From: Rhizobium glycinendophyticum
GTDB lineage: Bacteria; Pseudomonadota; Alphaproteobacteria; Rhizobiales; Rhizobiaceae
Length of the DNA stretch: 64,000 nucleotides
Reading direction: 5' to 3'
Assembly (NCBI RefSeq): GCF_006443685.1
Contig: NZ_VFYP01000001.1
Coordinates: 434,001 to 498,000 of the forward strand
Shown: piece by piece, positions 24,691-32,830 of the stretch
Position numbering within the stretch: the stretch's first letter is position 1
Layout: each line of letters starts with the position of its first letter
Position numbers and translations under genes: made by a program
The notes under the pieces: generated by a model
Told to the model about the DNA's origin: nothing
Database searches by the model: none
Seen by the model: the letters and a program-made list of their open reading frames with translations, nothing else

Positions 24691-26042
24691 CCGACCTCAC
24701 CGCATTCGGAGCCCCCGCAGCAAAGGGGCAGGCCAAGTCTCTTTTGAGCCTCGACGAACGGACCCGCAAGCGCAATGCCGCTGAAGCGCGTTTCCGCCTG
24801 CTCGGCAAGGCCGCCGTCGCCTTCGGCATCATCGCGCTCGTCGGCCTTCTCGCCTCGATCCTGTCGAACGGCCTGTCCTCCTTCCAGCAGACCTACATCA
24901 CCATCGACGTCTATCTGGATCCGGCCAAGCTCGATCCGTCCGGTACCGGAGATCGCGCTGCCATCGCCAAGGTCTCGACCTTTGGTTACGCGCCGCTGAT
25001 TCAGAAGGCTCTGGGTGACGCAATAGCCGCCAAGGGCCTGGCCTCAGAGGGTTTGACTCCCAAAGCTGTAGGCGAACTGATCTCCAAGGATGGGCCTGCC
25101 AACCTCCGCAACTACGTGCTGGCCGACCCCTCCGTCATCGGCAAGACGGTCTCGTTCGACCTCCTGGCTGCCGGTCGCATCGACGGCTACTACAAGGGCC
25201 GCGTGACGATGGAGAGTGCCAAGCTCGACCGCAATGTTTCGCCCGAGCAGCTGGTGCTGGCCGACAAGCTGAAGGAAGCCGGCATTCTGGTGACCAAGTT
25301 TAACTGGTCCTTCTTCACCTCGGCAGATGCCTCGGACACCCGTCCTGAAGCCGCCGGCCTCGGTATCGCCATCATCGGCTCCGCCTACATGATGCTGATC
25401 GTCTTGGTGCTTTCGCTGCCGATCGGCGTCGCCACGTCCATCTATCTGGAAGAGTTCGCGCCGCAGAACTGGTTCACCGACCTCATCGAGGTGAACATCG
25501 CCAATCTGGCGGCCGTTCCCTCCATCGTCTTCGGTATTCTGGGCCTCGCCGTGCTGATCAACTTCGTCGGGCTGCCCCAGTCGGCGCCGATCGTCGGCGG
25601 CTTGGTTCTGACCCTGATGACCCTGCCGACCATCATCATTGCCACCCGTTCGGCGTTGAAGGCCGTGCCGCCTTCGATCCGCGACGCCGCCCTCGGTGTC
25701 GGCGCCTCGAAGATGCAGTCGATCTTCCACCACGTCCTGCCGCTCGCCATGCCGGGCATCCTCACCGGTGCGATCATCGGTCTGGCCCGTGCGCTGGGCG
25801 AGACCGCACCGCTGCTCCTGATCGGCATGGTCGCCTTCGTCAAGGAATTCCCCGCCGGCCCGCCGGACGGTTTCTTCCAGCCCGCCTCGGCGCTGCCGGT
25901 GCAGGTCTACAACTGGACCCAGCGCGGTGACCCGGCCTTCGTGGAGCGTGCCTCCGGCGCCATCATCGTCCTGCTGGTCTTCCTGATCCTGATGAACCTG
26001 GTTGCAATCATTCTTCGTCGCCGCTTTGAGCGCCGTTGGTAA
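24687..26042 (+). CDS. pstA: Phosphate ABC transporter permease PstA
   Basis: A 451-residue permease with a DUF3333-type N-terminal extension (about residues 1-215: one helix near residue 45, then a periplasmic segment), followed by the conserved PstA core. The core includes [19 protein letters not shown] and the EAA loop [14 protein letters not shown]. The long form is characteristic of alphaproteobacteria. The start overlaps the pstC stop (ATGA). With PstC it forms the membrane channel of the high-affinity phosphate importer. Confidence 0.94.
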   Translation: MTDLTAFGAPAAKGQAKSLLSLDERTRKRNAAEARFRLLGKAAVAFGIIALVGLLASILSNGLSSFQQTYITIDVYLDPAKLDPSGTGDRAAIAKVSTFGYAPLIQKALGDAIAAKGLASEGLTPKAVGELISKDGPANLRNYVLADPSVIGKTVSFDLLAAGRIDGYYKGRVTMESAKLDRNVSPEQLVLADKLKEAGILVTKFNWSFFTSADASDTRPEAAGLGIAIIGSAYMMLIVLVLSLPIGVATSIYLEEFAPQNWFTDLIEVNIANLAAVPSIVFGILGLAVLINFVGLPQSAPIVGGLVLTLMTLPTIIIATRSALKAVPPSIRDAALGVGASKMQSIFHHVLPLAMPGILTGAIIGLARALGETAPLLLIGMVAFVKEFPAGPPDGFFQPASALPVQVYNWTQRGDPAFVERASGAIIVLLVFLILMNLVAIILRRRFERRW

Positions 26043-26050
26043 GGGGGTGT

Positions 26051-26863
26051 ATGATGATGAACAATCTCTCGACAAAGATGACGACGACGAAAGCGCCAAT
26101 CATGACTGAATCCAAGATCACCGCACGCGACGTGCAGGTTTACTACGGCGAGAAGCAGGCCCTGCGCGACGTGAACATCGAGATCCGTCCGCGCTCGGTG
26201 ACCGCCTTCATCGGTCCGTCGGGCTGCGGCAAGTCGACCTTCCTGCGCTGCATCAACCGGATGAACGATACGATCGCCAGCTGCCGCGTCGAGGGCAACA
26301 TCCTGATCGATGCGGAGAACATCTACGACGCCAAGGTCGATCCGGTGCAGTTGCGCGCCAAGGTCGGCATGGTCTTCCAGAAGCCGAACCCGTTCCCGAA
26401 GTCGATCTATGAGAACGTCGCCTACGGCCCGCGCATCCACGGCCTCGCCAAGAACAAGGCCGACCTCGACGAGATCGTTTCGACCGCCCTGCAGAAGGCC
26501 GGCCTCTGGAACGAAGTCAAGGATCGCCTGGATGCGGCCGGTACCGGTCTGTCCGGCGGTCAGCAGCAGCGCCTGTGCATCGCTCGCGCCGTTGCCGTCA
26601 GCCCGGAAGTCATCCTGATGGACGAGCCCTGCTCGGCGCTTGACCCGATCGCAACCGCAAAGGTCGAGGAACTGATCCACGAACTGCGCGAGAACTACAC
26701 GATCGTCATCGTCACCCACTCGATGCAGCAGGCCGCCCGCGTCTCCCAGCGTACGGCCATGTTCCATCTGGGCGAGCTCGTCGAAGAGAACGACACGGAC
26801 AAGATGTTCACCAACCCGGACGATCAGCGCACGCAAGACTACATCATGGGCCGCTTCGGCTGA
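26051..26863 (+). CDS. pstB: Phosphate ABC transporter ATPase PstB
   Basis: The ATPase of the Pst importer, about 270 residues. Walker A is GPSGCGKST, the Q-loop is FQKPNPFP, the signature LSGGQQQR, Walker [12 protein letters not shown], and the H-loop VTHSMQQA. The start is uncertain between ATG codons at 26051, 26054 and 26057. AAGGGGG at 26041-26047 best suits the second or third, and all three give nearly the same protein. PstB also takes part in signalling phosphate status to PhoR through PhoU. Confidence 0.94.
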   Translation: MMMNNLSTKMTTTKAPIMTESKITARDVQVYYGEKQALRDVNIEIRPRSVTAFIGPSGCGKSTFLRCINRMNDTIASCRVEGNILIDAENIYDAKVDPVQLRAKVGMVFQKPNPFPKSIYENVAYGPRIHGLAKNKADLDEIVSTALQKAGLWNEVKDRLDAAGTGLSGGQQQRLCIARAVAVSPEVILMDEPCSALDPIATAKVEELIHELRENYTIVIVTHSMQQAARVSQRTAMFHLGELVEENDTDKMFTNPDDQRTQDYIMGRFG

Positions 26864-26910
26864 GGTCACTCGGTCACATCGGGCTCACTTCAACATCAAG
26901 GATCTAGGTT

Positions 26911-27624
26911 ATGGCTTCCTCACACATCTATTCGGCCTTCGACGAGGAACTGAAATTCCTGATGCGCCGCATTTCCGAGATGGGCGGTCTGGCGGAGCAG
27001 ATGGTCGCTGAAAGCGTGCGTTCGTTGGTCAATTCCGACGCAGCACTCGCCCAGAAGGTCATCTCTGACGACGTCGTCATGGACGCGATGGAAAAAGAAA
27101 TCGGCGAAAAGGCTGTGGTGACCATCGCCAAGCGCCAGCCGGTCGCTTCGGACCTTCGCGAAATCATCGGTGCCCTTCGCATTGCCGCCGATCTGGAGCG
27201 CGTCGGCGATCTCGGCAAGAGCAACTCCAAGCGCGTTGTCGCCATCCAGGCGACGGGCGTTCCGCGCAAGCTCGCCCGCGGCCTTGAGCATCTCTCCGAT
27301 CTGGCACTCGCCCAGCTCAAGGAAGTGCTCGACGTCTACACGACCCGCTCCGCCGAGAAGGCGAAGTCGATCCGCGACCGGGACGAAGAGATCGATGCGA
27401 TCTACACCTCGCTGTTCCGTGAGCTTCTGACCTACATGATGGAAGATCCGCGTAACATCACCAGCTGCACGCATCTTCTCTTCTGCGCCAAGAACATCGA
27501 GCGCATCGGCGACCACGCGACCAACATCGCGGAGACCATCTACTACATGACAACAGGTGCGCCGCCGGAAGGCGAGCGCCCGAAGGAAGACCTGACGTCT
27601 TCCGTCGGTGCGATCACCGAATGA
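26911..27624 (+). CDS. phoU: Phosphate signalling protein PhoU
   Basis: A 237-residue all-helical protein made of two PhoU repeats. Each ends in the conserved E/DxxxD metal-binding region, seen at RIAADLERVGDLGKS (about residue 95) and KNIERIGDHATNIAE (about residue 195). PhoU links PstB and PhoR and keeps the kinase off when phosphate is plentiful. It is also implicated in persistence and polyphosphate control. It lies 47 nt after pstB and just before phoB, in the usual order. The length is normal. Confidence 0.95.
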   Translation: MASSHIYSAFDEELKFLMRRISEMGGLAEQMVAESVRSLVNSDAALAQKVISDDVVMDAMEKEIGEKAVVTIAKRQPVASDLREIIGALRIAADLERVGDLGKSNSKRVVAIQATGVPRKLARGLEHLSDLALAQLKEVLDVYTTRSAEKAKSIRDRDEEIDAIYTSLFRELLTYMMEDPRNITSCTHLLFCAKNIERIGDHATNIAETIYYMTTGAPPEGERPKEDLTSSVGAITE

Positions 27625-27652
27625 GCCTTGGCCACAGCGAGGTGATGGTCTG

Positions 27653-28336
27653 ATGCAGCCGAAGATTGCCGTGGTGGAAGACGAGGAGGCGCTGAGCGTC
27701 CTCCTGCGCTATAATCTGGAGTCGGAAGGATATGAGGTCGAAACGATCCTGCGCGGCGACGAGGCCGAGATCCGTCTGCAGGAACGGGTACCGGACCTGC
27801 TGATCCTCGACTGGATGCTCCCGGGCGTCTCGGGCATCGAGCTCTGCCGGCGCCTGCGCGTGCGACCGGAGACCGAGCGCCTGCCGATCATCATGCTGAC
27901 CGCGCGAGGCGAGGAGAGCGAGCGAGTGCGCGGACTGGCGACGGGGGCCGACGACTATGTCGTCAAGCCCTTCTCGACGCCGGAACTGATGGCCCGGGTC
28001 AAGGCGATGCTCCGTCGTGCCAAGCCCGAGGTTCTGTCGAGTGTGCTCCGCTGCGGCGACATCGAGCTCGACCGCGAGACGCATCGCGTGCACCGCAAGA
28101 GCCGCGAAGTGCGCCTCGGCCCGACCGAGTTCCGGCTTCTCGAATTCCTGATGACCTCGCCCGGCCGCGTTTTCTCGCGTTCGCAGCTGCTCGACGGCGT
28201 GTGGGGTCACGACATCTATGTCGACGAGCGCACGGTCGACGTGCATGTCGGGCGCCTGCGCAAGGCGCTGAATTTCTCCAACATGCAGGATGTGATCCGG
28301 ACCGTTCGCGGTGCGGGCTATTCGATGGAAGCCTGA
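27653..28336 (+). CDS. phoB: Phosphate regulon response regulator PhoB
   Basis: A 227-residue OmpR-family response regulator. The receiver domain has the acidic pair Glu9-Asp10, phospho-acceptor Asp53 in LILDWMLPG and YVVKPFS for the conserved Lys. The C-terminal winged helix (residues 130-227) contains RTVDVHVGRLRKAL. It binds the 11-bp Pho repeats such as those before pstS. GAGGTG upstream supports the ATG at 27653; the frame upstream overlaps phoU. A strong terminator follows and closes the Pho cluster. Confidence 0.95.
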   Translation: MQPKIAVVEDEEALSVLLRYNLESEGYEVETILRGDEAEIRLQERVPDLLILDWMLPGVSGIELCRRLRVRPETERLPIIMLTARGEESERVRGLATGADDYVVKPFSTPELMARVKAMLRRAKPEVLSSVLRCGDIELDRETHRVHRKSREVRLGPTEFRLLEFLMTSPGRVFSRSQLLDGVWGHDIYVDERTVDVHVGRLRKALNFSNMQDVIRTVRGAGYSMEA

Positions 28337-28363
28337 GGCTTCGAGCACTTGCCAACCAACCGA

Positions 28364-28403
28364 GGCCGCACGGAGGATTGTCCGTCGCGGCCCTTTTTGT
28401 TTT
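28364..28403 (+). terminator. Intrinsic terminator after phoB
   Basis: The outer stem pairs GGCCGC (28364-28369) with GCGGCC (28387-28392) and an inner stem pairs ACGGA with TCCGT. The run TTTTTGTTTT follows directly. It ends the phoR-to-phoB transcription unit. Confidence 0.85.
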
Positions 28404-28414
28404 AACCTGCGGTT

Positions 28415-28442
28415 CAAAAGAAACGGGCCCCGAAGGACCCGT
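28415..28442 (-). terminator. Intrinsic terminator after gcrA
   Basis: On the minus strand an 8-bp stem (28442-28435 with 28430-28423) is capped by a UUCG tetraloop and followed by TTTCTTTTG, 28 nt beyond the gcrA stop. It lies back to back with the phoB terminator. Confidence 0.8.
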
Positions 28443-28470
28443 CTACATCATCTGATGTTCTTTCGATCGC

Positions 28471-29007
28471 TTAGCGAGCGGCCTTGCGGCGGTCGCTCAC
28501 CGGCTGATAGGCCAGCTTTGCGTGATAAGTGCAGTAAGGCGATGCGTCGTTGATTTCGCAGCCGCAGAAGTGGAAGTCGTCCTTCATCGGATCGCCGATC
28601 GGCCACTTGCAAGTGCGTTCCGTCAGTTCCGTCAGCGCCAGACGGCGCGAGATCGGAACAACGACGTTCAGCGGACGGCTGACCTCGACTTCGTGGAAAG
28701 CGTCGACTTCGACTTCTTCTTTCAGCAGGGTGGCGCCGGAAGCCCGGGCAACGGTGCGGGTGGTGGCATTGGCGGCCGGACGGGCCTGGAAGGTCGTCGG
28801 GCGTTGCGTCTGTGTGGCGCGCTTGGCAGGACGCGCCGCAGAGGAACTGCCGCCGGCCTTGGCCCGGCCCGGCAGGTTCAGCCGGTGTACTTTGCCGATG
28901 ACGGCGTTTCGGCTCACGCCACCCAGTTGCGCTGCGATCTGACTTGCGCTCAGGCCTTCGGCCCAGAGACGCTTCAGTTTTTCGACCCGCTCATCAGTCC
29001 AATTCAT
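28471..29007 (-). CDS. gcrA: Cell-cycle regulator GcrA
   Basis: A 178-residue GcrA. The N-terminal DNA-binding region begins MNWTDERVEKLKRLWAEG and continues SASQIAAQLG, the defining signature. A variable basic linker follows, then the C-terminal sigma-interacting domain with RTCKWPIGDP and a Cys-rich end. GcrA recruits sigma70 holoenzyme to promoters holding GANTC sites methylated by CcrM. Fittingly, eight GANTC sites lie within 260 nt upstream of this gene. It converges with phoB. Confidence 0.97.
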   Translation of the reverse strand: MNWTDERVEKLKRLWAEGLSASQIAAQLGGVSRNAVIGKVHRLNLPGRAKAGGSSSAARPAKRATQTQRPTTFQARPAANATTRTVARASGATLLKEEVEVDAFHEVEVSRPLNVVVPISRRLALTELTERTCKWPIGDPMKDDFHFCGCEINDASPYCTYHAKLAYQPVSDRRKAAR

Positions 29008-29042
29008 GCCATACTTCTCCGCCGCTCGCGTGTGTCATGGCA

Positions 29043-29264
29043 GAATCCGTCACCGTTGCTTCGAACGAATTCGAAACAAAACCGCCTCGTAACTGTCGGT
29101 GATCACTTCCGCCGCATGCAATCTCTTAATGAAATTTAACCTAGAGGCAGGCTGACTCTGTGACAAGAGTCGCAGGAATCATCTGGAATCGATTTTCCGG
29201 TTTTCCCCAACTTGCTTCCCGAGTGAGTCAAGTATGCAACAGGTGGAATCTGCGCCCGGGACTC
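29043..29264. promoter_or_regulatory. Cluster of GANTC (CcrM methylation) sites
   Basis: GANTC sites occur at 29043, 29154, 29167, 29176, 29186, 29225, 29246 and 29260, seven of them within 111 nt. A GANTC is expected about once in 256 nt of random sequence. The cluster lies in the 434-nt gene-free stretch between gcrA and argD, upstream of gcrA, whose product acts with CcrM methylation. The rest of that stretch holds the argD promoter and leader. Confidence 0.75.
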
Positions 29265-29317
29265 GCGCGCGGTTCGGATCCGTTTTCCCCCGCGGACCCA
29301 AGTTTCGCCAAGTTTCG

Positions 29318-29346
29318 TTGACATTGCAGGGTTAAATGAAGATAGT
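29318..29346 (+). promoter_or_regulatory. Sigma70 promoter of argD
   Basis: TTGACA at 29318-29323 and GATAGT at 29341-29346 are separated by exactly 17 nt. A duplicated AAGTTTCG precedes the -35 at 29310-29317 and about 10 nt before it. Transcription would begin near 29353, at the foot of the first leader hairpin. Confidence 0.65.
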
Positions 29347-29352
29347 GCCCTC

Positions 29353-29400
29353 GCCGCCGCAAGGCGGCATTTTTAATTGTCTCGAGCCCGCGGGGCTCGA
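29353..29400 (+). promoter_or_regulatory. Tandem hairpins in the argD leader
   Basis: Hairpin 1 pairs GCCGCC with GGCGGC around a GCAA loop and is followed by ATTTTT, which looks like a small terminator. Hairpin 2 has perfect 8-bp arms, TCGAGCCC (29382-29389) and GGGCTCGA (29393-29400). Both precede the argD ribosome site near 29424. An attenuation or mRNA-stability role is possible. Confidence 0.5.
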
Positions 29401-29441
29401 CCCCCGTACCCACTGCGGGATCAAGAAGGAATGCAATCGCC

Positions 29442-30638
29442 ATGGCAGACGCTACGCCGCTCTATCAGACCTACAATCGGGCGCCGCTGCGTTTCGAGCG
29501 AGGCGAGGGCGTCTGGCTGATCACCGAGACCGGCGAGCGCTATCTCGATTTTGCCGCCGGCGTCGCCGTGACCTCGGTTGGCCATGGCAACCCGCATGTG
29601 GTAGGCGCGCTGAAGGATCAGGCCGACAAGGTCTGGCACCTGTCGAACCTCTATGAGGTGCCGGGTCAGGAGAAGTTGGCCAAGCGCCTGACGGATGTCA
29701 CCTTCGCCGACCGCGTCTTCTTCACCAATTCGGGTGCCGAAGCGCTGGAATGTGCAATCAAGACGGCGCGCCGTTATCATTTTGCCAAAGGCCATCCGGA
29801 GAAGTTCCACATCATCACGATGGAAGGCGCCTTTCATGGCCGCACCATCGCGACGATCGCTGCCGGCGGTCAGGAAAAGTATCTCGAAGGTTTCGGTCCC
29901 AAGGCGCCCGGCTTCGACCAGGTTCCCTTCGGTGATCTCGATGCCGTCAAGGCCGCCATCACGGATGCGACGGCCGGTATTCTCGTCGAGCCCGTTCAGG
30001 GCGAAGGCGGCATCCGCCCGATCCCGGTCGAGATGCTGCGGGCACTCCGCGACCTGTGCGACGAGCATGGCCTGCTTCTGATCCTCGACGAGGTCCAGTG
30101 CGGCGTCGGCCGTACCGGCAAGCTATTCGCCCATGAATGGGCCGGCATCACGCCCGATCTCATGGCGGTTGCCAAGGGCATCGGCGGCGGTTTCCCGCTT
30201 GGCGCCTGCCTGGCGACCGAAGAGGCCGCCCACGGCATGAAACCGGGCACCCATGGTTCGACCTATGGCGGCAATCCGCTTGCCATGGCCGTCGGCAATG
30301 CCGTGCTTGACGTCGTGCTGGCCGAAGGCTTCCTCGACCATGTTCGCGATGTGGCGCTTGTCTTCCGCCAGGGTCTGGCCTCACTCGGCGACCGCTATCC
30401 CGATGTGATCGAAGAGGTCCGCGGTGAAGGCCTGATGCTCGGCATGAAGGCCAAGGTGCCCAACACCGAACTTTTGATGGCGATGCGCGACGAGCATCTG
30501 CTTGGCGTTCCCGCCGGCGATAACGTCATCCGCCTGCTGCCGCCGCTTACCGTCAGCGTCGCCGAGGCCCGTGAGGGCATCGCCCGCATCGAGCGCGCCG
30601 CAGAACACATCCGCGCCAAGGCCGCTGTAACCGCGTAA
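29442..30638 (+). CDS. argD: Acetylornithine aminotransferase
   Basis: A 398-residue class III PLP aminotransferase. It transfers the amino group from glutamate to N-acetylglutamate semialdehyde in arginine synthesis, and many homologues also act on succinyldiaminopimelate. PLP-site features are [24 protein letters not shown] and Lys245 in [14 protein letters not shown]. The length is normal. It is followed after 20 nt by argF, so the two form an arginine operon behind the strong promoter at 29318. Confidence 0.95.
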   Translation: MADATPLYQTYNRAPLRFERGEGVWLITETGERYLDFAAGVAVTSVGHGNPHVVGALKDQADKVWHLSNLYEVPGQEKLAKRLTDVTFADRVFFTNSGAEALECAIKTARRYHFAKGHPEKFHIITMEGAFHGRTIATIAAGGQEKYLEGFGPKAPGFDQVPFGDLDAVKAAITDATAGILVEPVQGEGGIRPIPVEMLRALRDLCDEHGLLLILDEVQCGVGRTGKLFAHEWAGITPDLMAVAKGIGGGFPLGACLATEEAAHGMKPGTHGSTYGGNPLAMAVGNAVLDVVLAEGFLDHVRDVALVFRQGLASLGDRYPDVIEEVRGEGLMLGMKAKVPNTELLMAMRDEHLLGVPAGDNVIRLLPPLTVSVAEAREGIARIERAAEHIRAKAAVTA

Positions 30639-30658
30639 GGTCAAGACAGGTACAACTC

Positions 30659-31576
30659 ATGGCATCCCCGAAGCATTTCCTCGATCTCTCCGCCGTTTCA
30701 GCGCAGGACCTGCGTCACATGCTGGACGACGCGCGCACCCGCAAGCAGGCGACGAAGGTCGGCAATGCCGACAAGCCGCTTGCCGGCAAAATGCTGGCGA
30801 TGATCTTCGAGAAGCCGTCCACCCGTACCCGCGTCTCGTTCGACGTCGGCATGCGCCAGTTGGGTGGCGAAACCCTGTTTCTCTCCGGCACCGAAATGCA
30901 GCTCGGCCGTGCCGAGACCATCGGCGATACCGCGAAGGTGCTTTCGCGTTACGTTGACGCGATCATGATCCGGACGACGGATCACTCCCGTTTGCTGGAA
31001 CTGGCAGAGCATGCGACGGTGCCGGTGATCAACGCCCTGACGGACTTGACCCACCCCTGCCAGATCATGGCAGACATTCTGACGGTCGAGGAACATCGTG
31101 GCCCGATCGCCGGCAAGACGCTGGCCTGGACCGGGGACGGCAACAATGTGCTGCATTCTTTGGTCGAAGGTTCGGCCCGTTTCGGTTACAAGATGAACAT
31201 GGCCGTGCCGCTGGGCTCCGAGCCGGATGACAAGATCCTCAACTGGGCCCGCAACAATGGCGGCGAGATCATGCTCTGCCATGATGCCGACCGTGCCGTT
31301 GCCGGCGCCGACGCAGTGATCACCGACACCTGGGTGTCGATGAACCAGGAGCACAAGGCGCGCGGCCACAACGTCTTTCAGCCGTTCCAGGTCAATGCGG
31401 AGTTGATGAAGAAGGCGAAGCACGAGGCGCTCTTCCTCCACTGCCTGCCGGCTCATCGCGGCGAAGAAGTAACGGACGAGGTGATCGACGGCGCCCAGTC
31501 GGTGGTCTTCGACGAGGCGGAAAATCGCCTTCATGCGCAGAAGTCCATTCTCGCCTGGTGCCTCGGCGCCATCTGA
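30659..31576 (+). CDS. argF: Ornithine carbamoyltransferase
   Basis: A 305-residue carbamoyltransferase that makes citrulline from ornithine and carbamoyl phosphate. The carbamoyl-phosphate loop is [12 protein letters not shown] (about residues 51-62). Further motifs are HPCQIMAD, the ornithine-binding DTWVSMNQE and [11 protein letters not shown]. Full-length and trimeric in known relatives. It is 20 nt downstream of argD, forming a short biosynthetic operon. Confidence 0.96.
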   Translation: MASPKHFLDLSAVSAQDLRHMLDDARTRKQATKVGNADKPLAGKMLAMIFEKPSTRTRVSFDVGMRQLGGETLFLSGTEMQLGRAETIGDTAKVLSRYVDAIMIRTTDHSRLLELAEHATVPVINALTDLTHPCQIMADILTVEEHRGPIAGKTLAWTGDGNNVLHSLVEGSARFGYKMNMAVPLGSEPDDKILNWARNNGGEIMLCHDADRAVAGADAVITDTWVSMNQEHKARGHNVFQPFQVNAELMKKAKHEALFLHCLPAHRGEEVTDEVIDGAQSVVFDEAENRLHAQKSILAWCLGAI

Positions 31577-31604
31577 GGCGCGGGGCAAGCGGGCAGGGCG
31601 ATGT

Positions 31605-31633
31605 CTTGACCTTTGGCGCAGGTGATCCCATCT
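31605..31633 (+). promoter_or_regulatory. Heat-shock (sigma32-type) promoter of hslO
   Basis: CTTGAC at 31605-31610 and CCCATCT at 31627-31633, with 16 nt between them, resemble the RpoH consensus CTTGAA...CCCCATNT. The pair is 65-90 nt upstream of hslO, whose product is a stress chaperone, in the gap after argF. Confidence 0.5.
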
Positions 31634-31697
31634 GTGCGCTTTCTGATCGGGCTGCTCAAGCCCTGCGATTGGGCGTTTCGGCGCCAGGAGTACATTC

Positions 31698-32687
31698 ATG
31701 TCGAATAGACAAGCAGAACTCGGCGAATTCGGTTTCGCCGGTGACGACAGCGTGGTGCCCTTTCAGGTCGAAGGGCTCGACGTGCGCGGCCGTGCCGTCC
31801 AGCTCGGGCCGCTGATCAACACCATTCTCGACCGCCACGCCTATCCGCAGCCGGTTGCACGCCTGCTCGCGGAAGCCATCGTCCTGACCGTCCTGATCGG
31901 CACGTCGCTGAAATTCGAAGGCAAGTTTACGGTTCAGACCAAGGGTGACGGGCCGGTCGACCTGCTGGTCGCCGACTTCACCACGCCGGAAAACGTCCGC
32001 GCCTATGCCCGCTTCGATGAACAGGCGCTGGCCGACGCCGTTGCCGCCGGCCGCTCGTCGCCGGAACAGCTGCTGGGCACCGGCGTGCTTGCCTTCACCA
32101 TCGACCAGGGCTCTTTCATGCAGCCCTATCAGGGCATCGTGCCGCTAGACGGAACCTCGCTCGAAGACATCGCCGGCGTCTATTTCCGCCAGTCGGAACA
32201 GATTCCGACGCGGGTGCGCCTGGGGGCTGCCGAGCTCTTCGACCGCGACGAGAATGGCAAGCCGCGCCGCACCTGGCGGGCCGGTGGTCTGATCGCGCAG
32301 TTTCTGCCTGAGGCACCGGAGCGCATGCGTCATCCGGACCTTCATGGCGGCGACGGTGACGATCGTGAAACCGACCTGCATGGTGACGAGGCGTGGGACG
32401 AGGCCCGCATGCTAGTCGACACGATCGATGCCGACGAACTGACCGACCCTCAGGTTGGCGTCGAACGGCTGTTGTTCCGACTCTTCCACGAGCGCGGCGT
32501 GCGGGCCTTCGCCCCCCAGGCGGTACACGACAGGTGCAATTGTTCGCGTGACAAGATCAAAGGCGTGCTGCAGGGCTTTTCCGCAGAAGAGATCGAGTCG
32601 AGCATGGAGGAGGGTCAGGTGACGGTTACCTGCGAATTCTGTTCGACCAGCTATCACTACCAGCCAAGCGAGCTTATTGCCGCGTAA
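31698..32687 (+). CDS. hslO: Hsp33 redox-regulated chaperone
   Basis: A 329-residue Hsp33, a cytoplasmic holdase activated by oxidation. The C-terminal zinc switch is intact: CNC (in DRCNCSRDKI) and CEFC (in TCEFCSTSY), the four cysteines that bind zinc when reduced. The N-terminal domain shows FTVQTKGDGPVDLLVADF. It starts with a good context at 31698, behind a sigma32-like promoter. A perfect 8-bp inverted repeat (32700-32707 with 32715-32722) follows the stop but lacks a T-run. Confidence 0.95.
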   Translation: MSNRQAELGEFGFAGDDSVVPFQVEGLDVRGRAVQLGPLINTILDRHAYPQPVARLLAEAIVLTVLIGTSLKFEGKFTVQTKGDGPVDLLVADFTTPENVRAYARFDEQALADAVAAGRSSPEQLLGTGVLAFTIDQGSFMQPYQGIVPLDGTSLEDIAGVYFRQSEQIPTRVRLGAAELFDRDENGKPRRTWRAGGLIAQFLPEAPERMRHPDLHGGDGDDRETDLHGDEAWDEARMLVDTIDADELTDPQVGVERLLFRLFHERGVRAFAPQAVHDRCNCSRDKIKGVLQGFSAEEIESSMEEGQVTVTCEFCSTSYHYQPSELIAA

Positions 32688-32830
32688 ACATAAGCTCTGC
32701 CGGCCGGCACTGATCCGGCCGGTCTACCCCAGTTAGATTGCATGCCGCGAATGGTTGTATCCTATCGCGACATTCATTTATTCTAAACGGCAGATGCCTA
32801 AAATCCGGCAATACCTTCGCGAGGGATGCC

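Noticed and set aside
32700..32722. Perfect 8-bp inverted repeat after hslO as an intrinsic terminator
   Set aside because: No T-run follows, so it was noted with the gene only.
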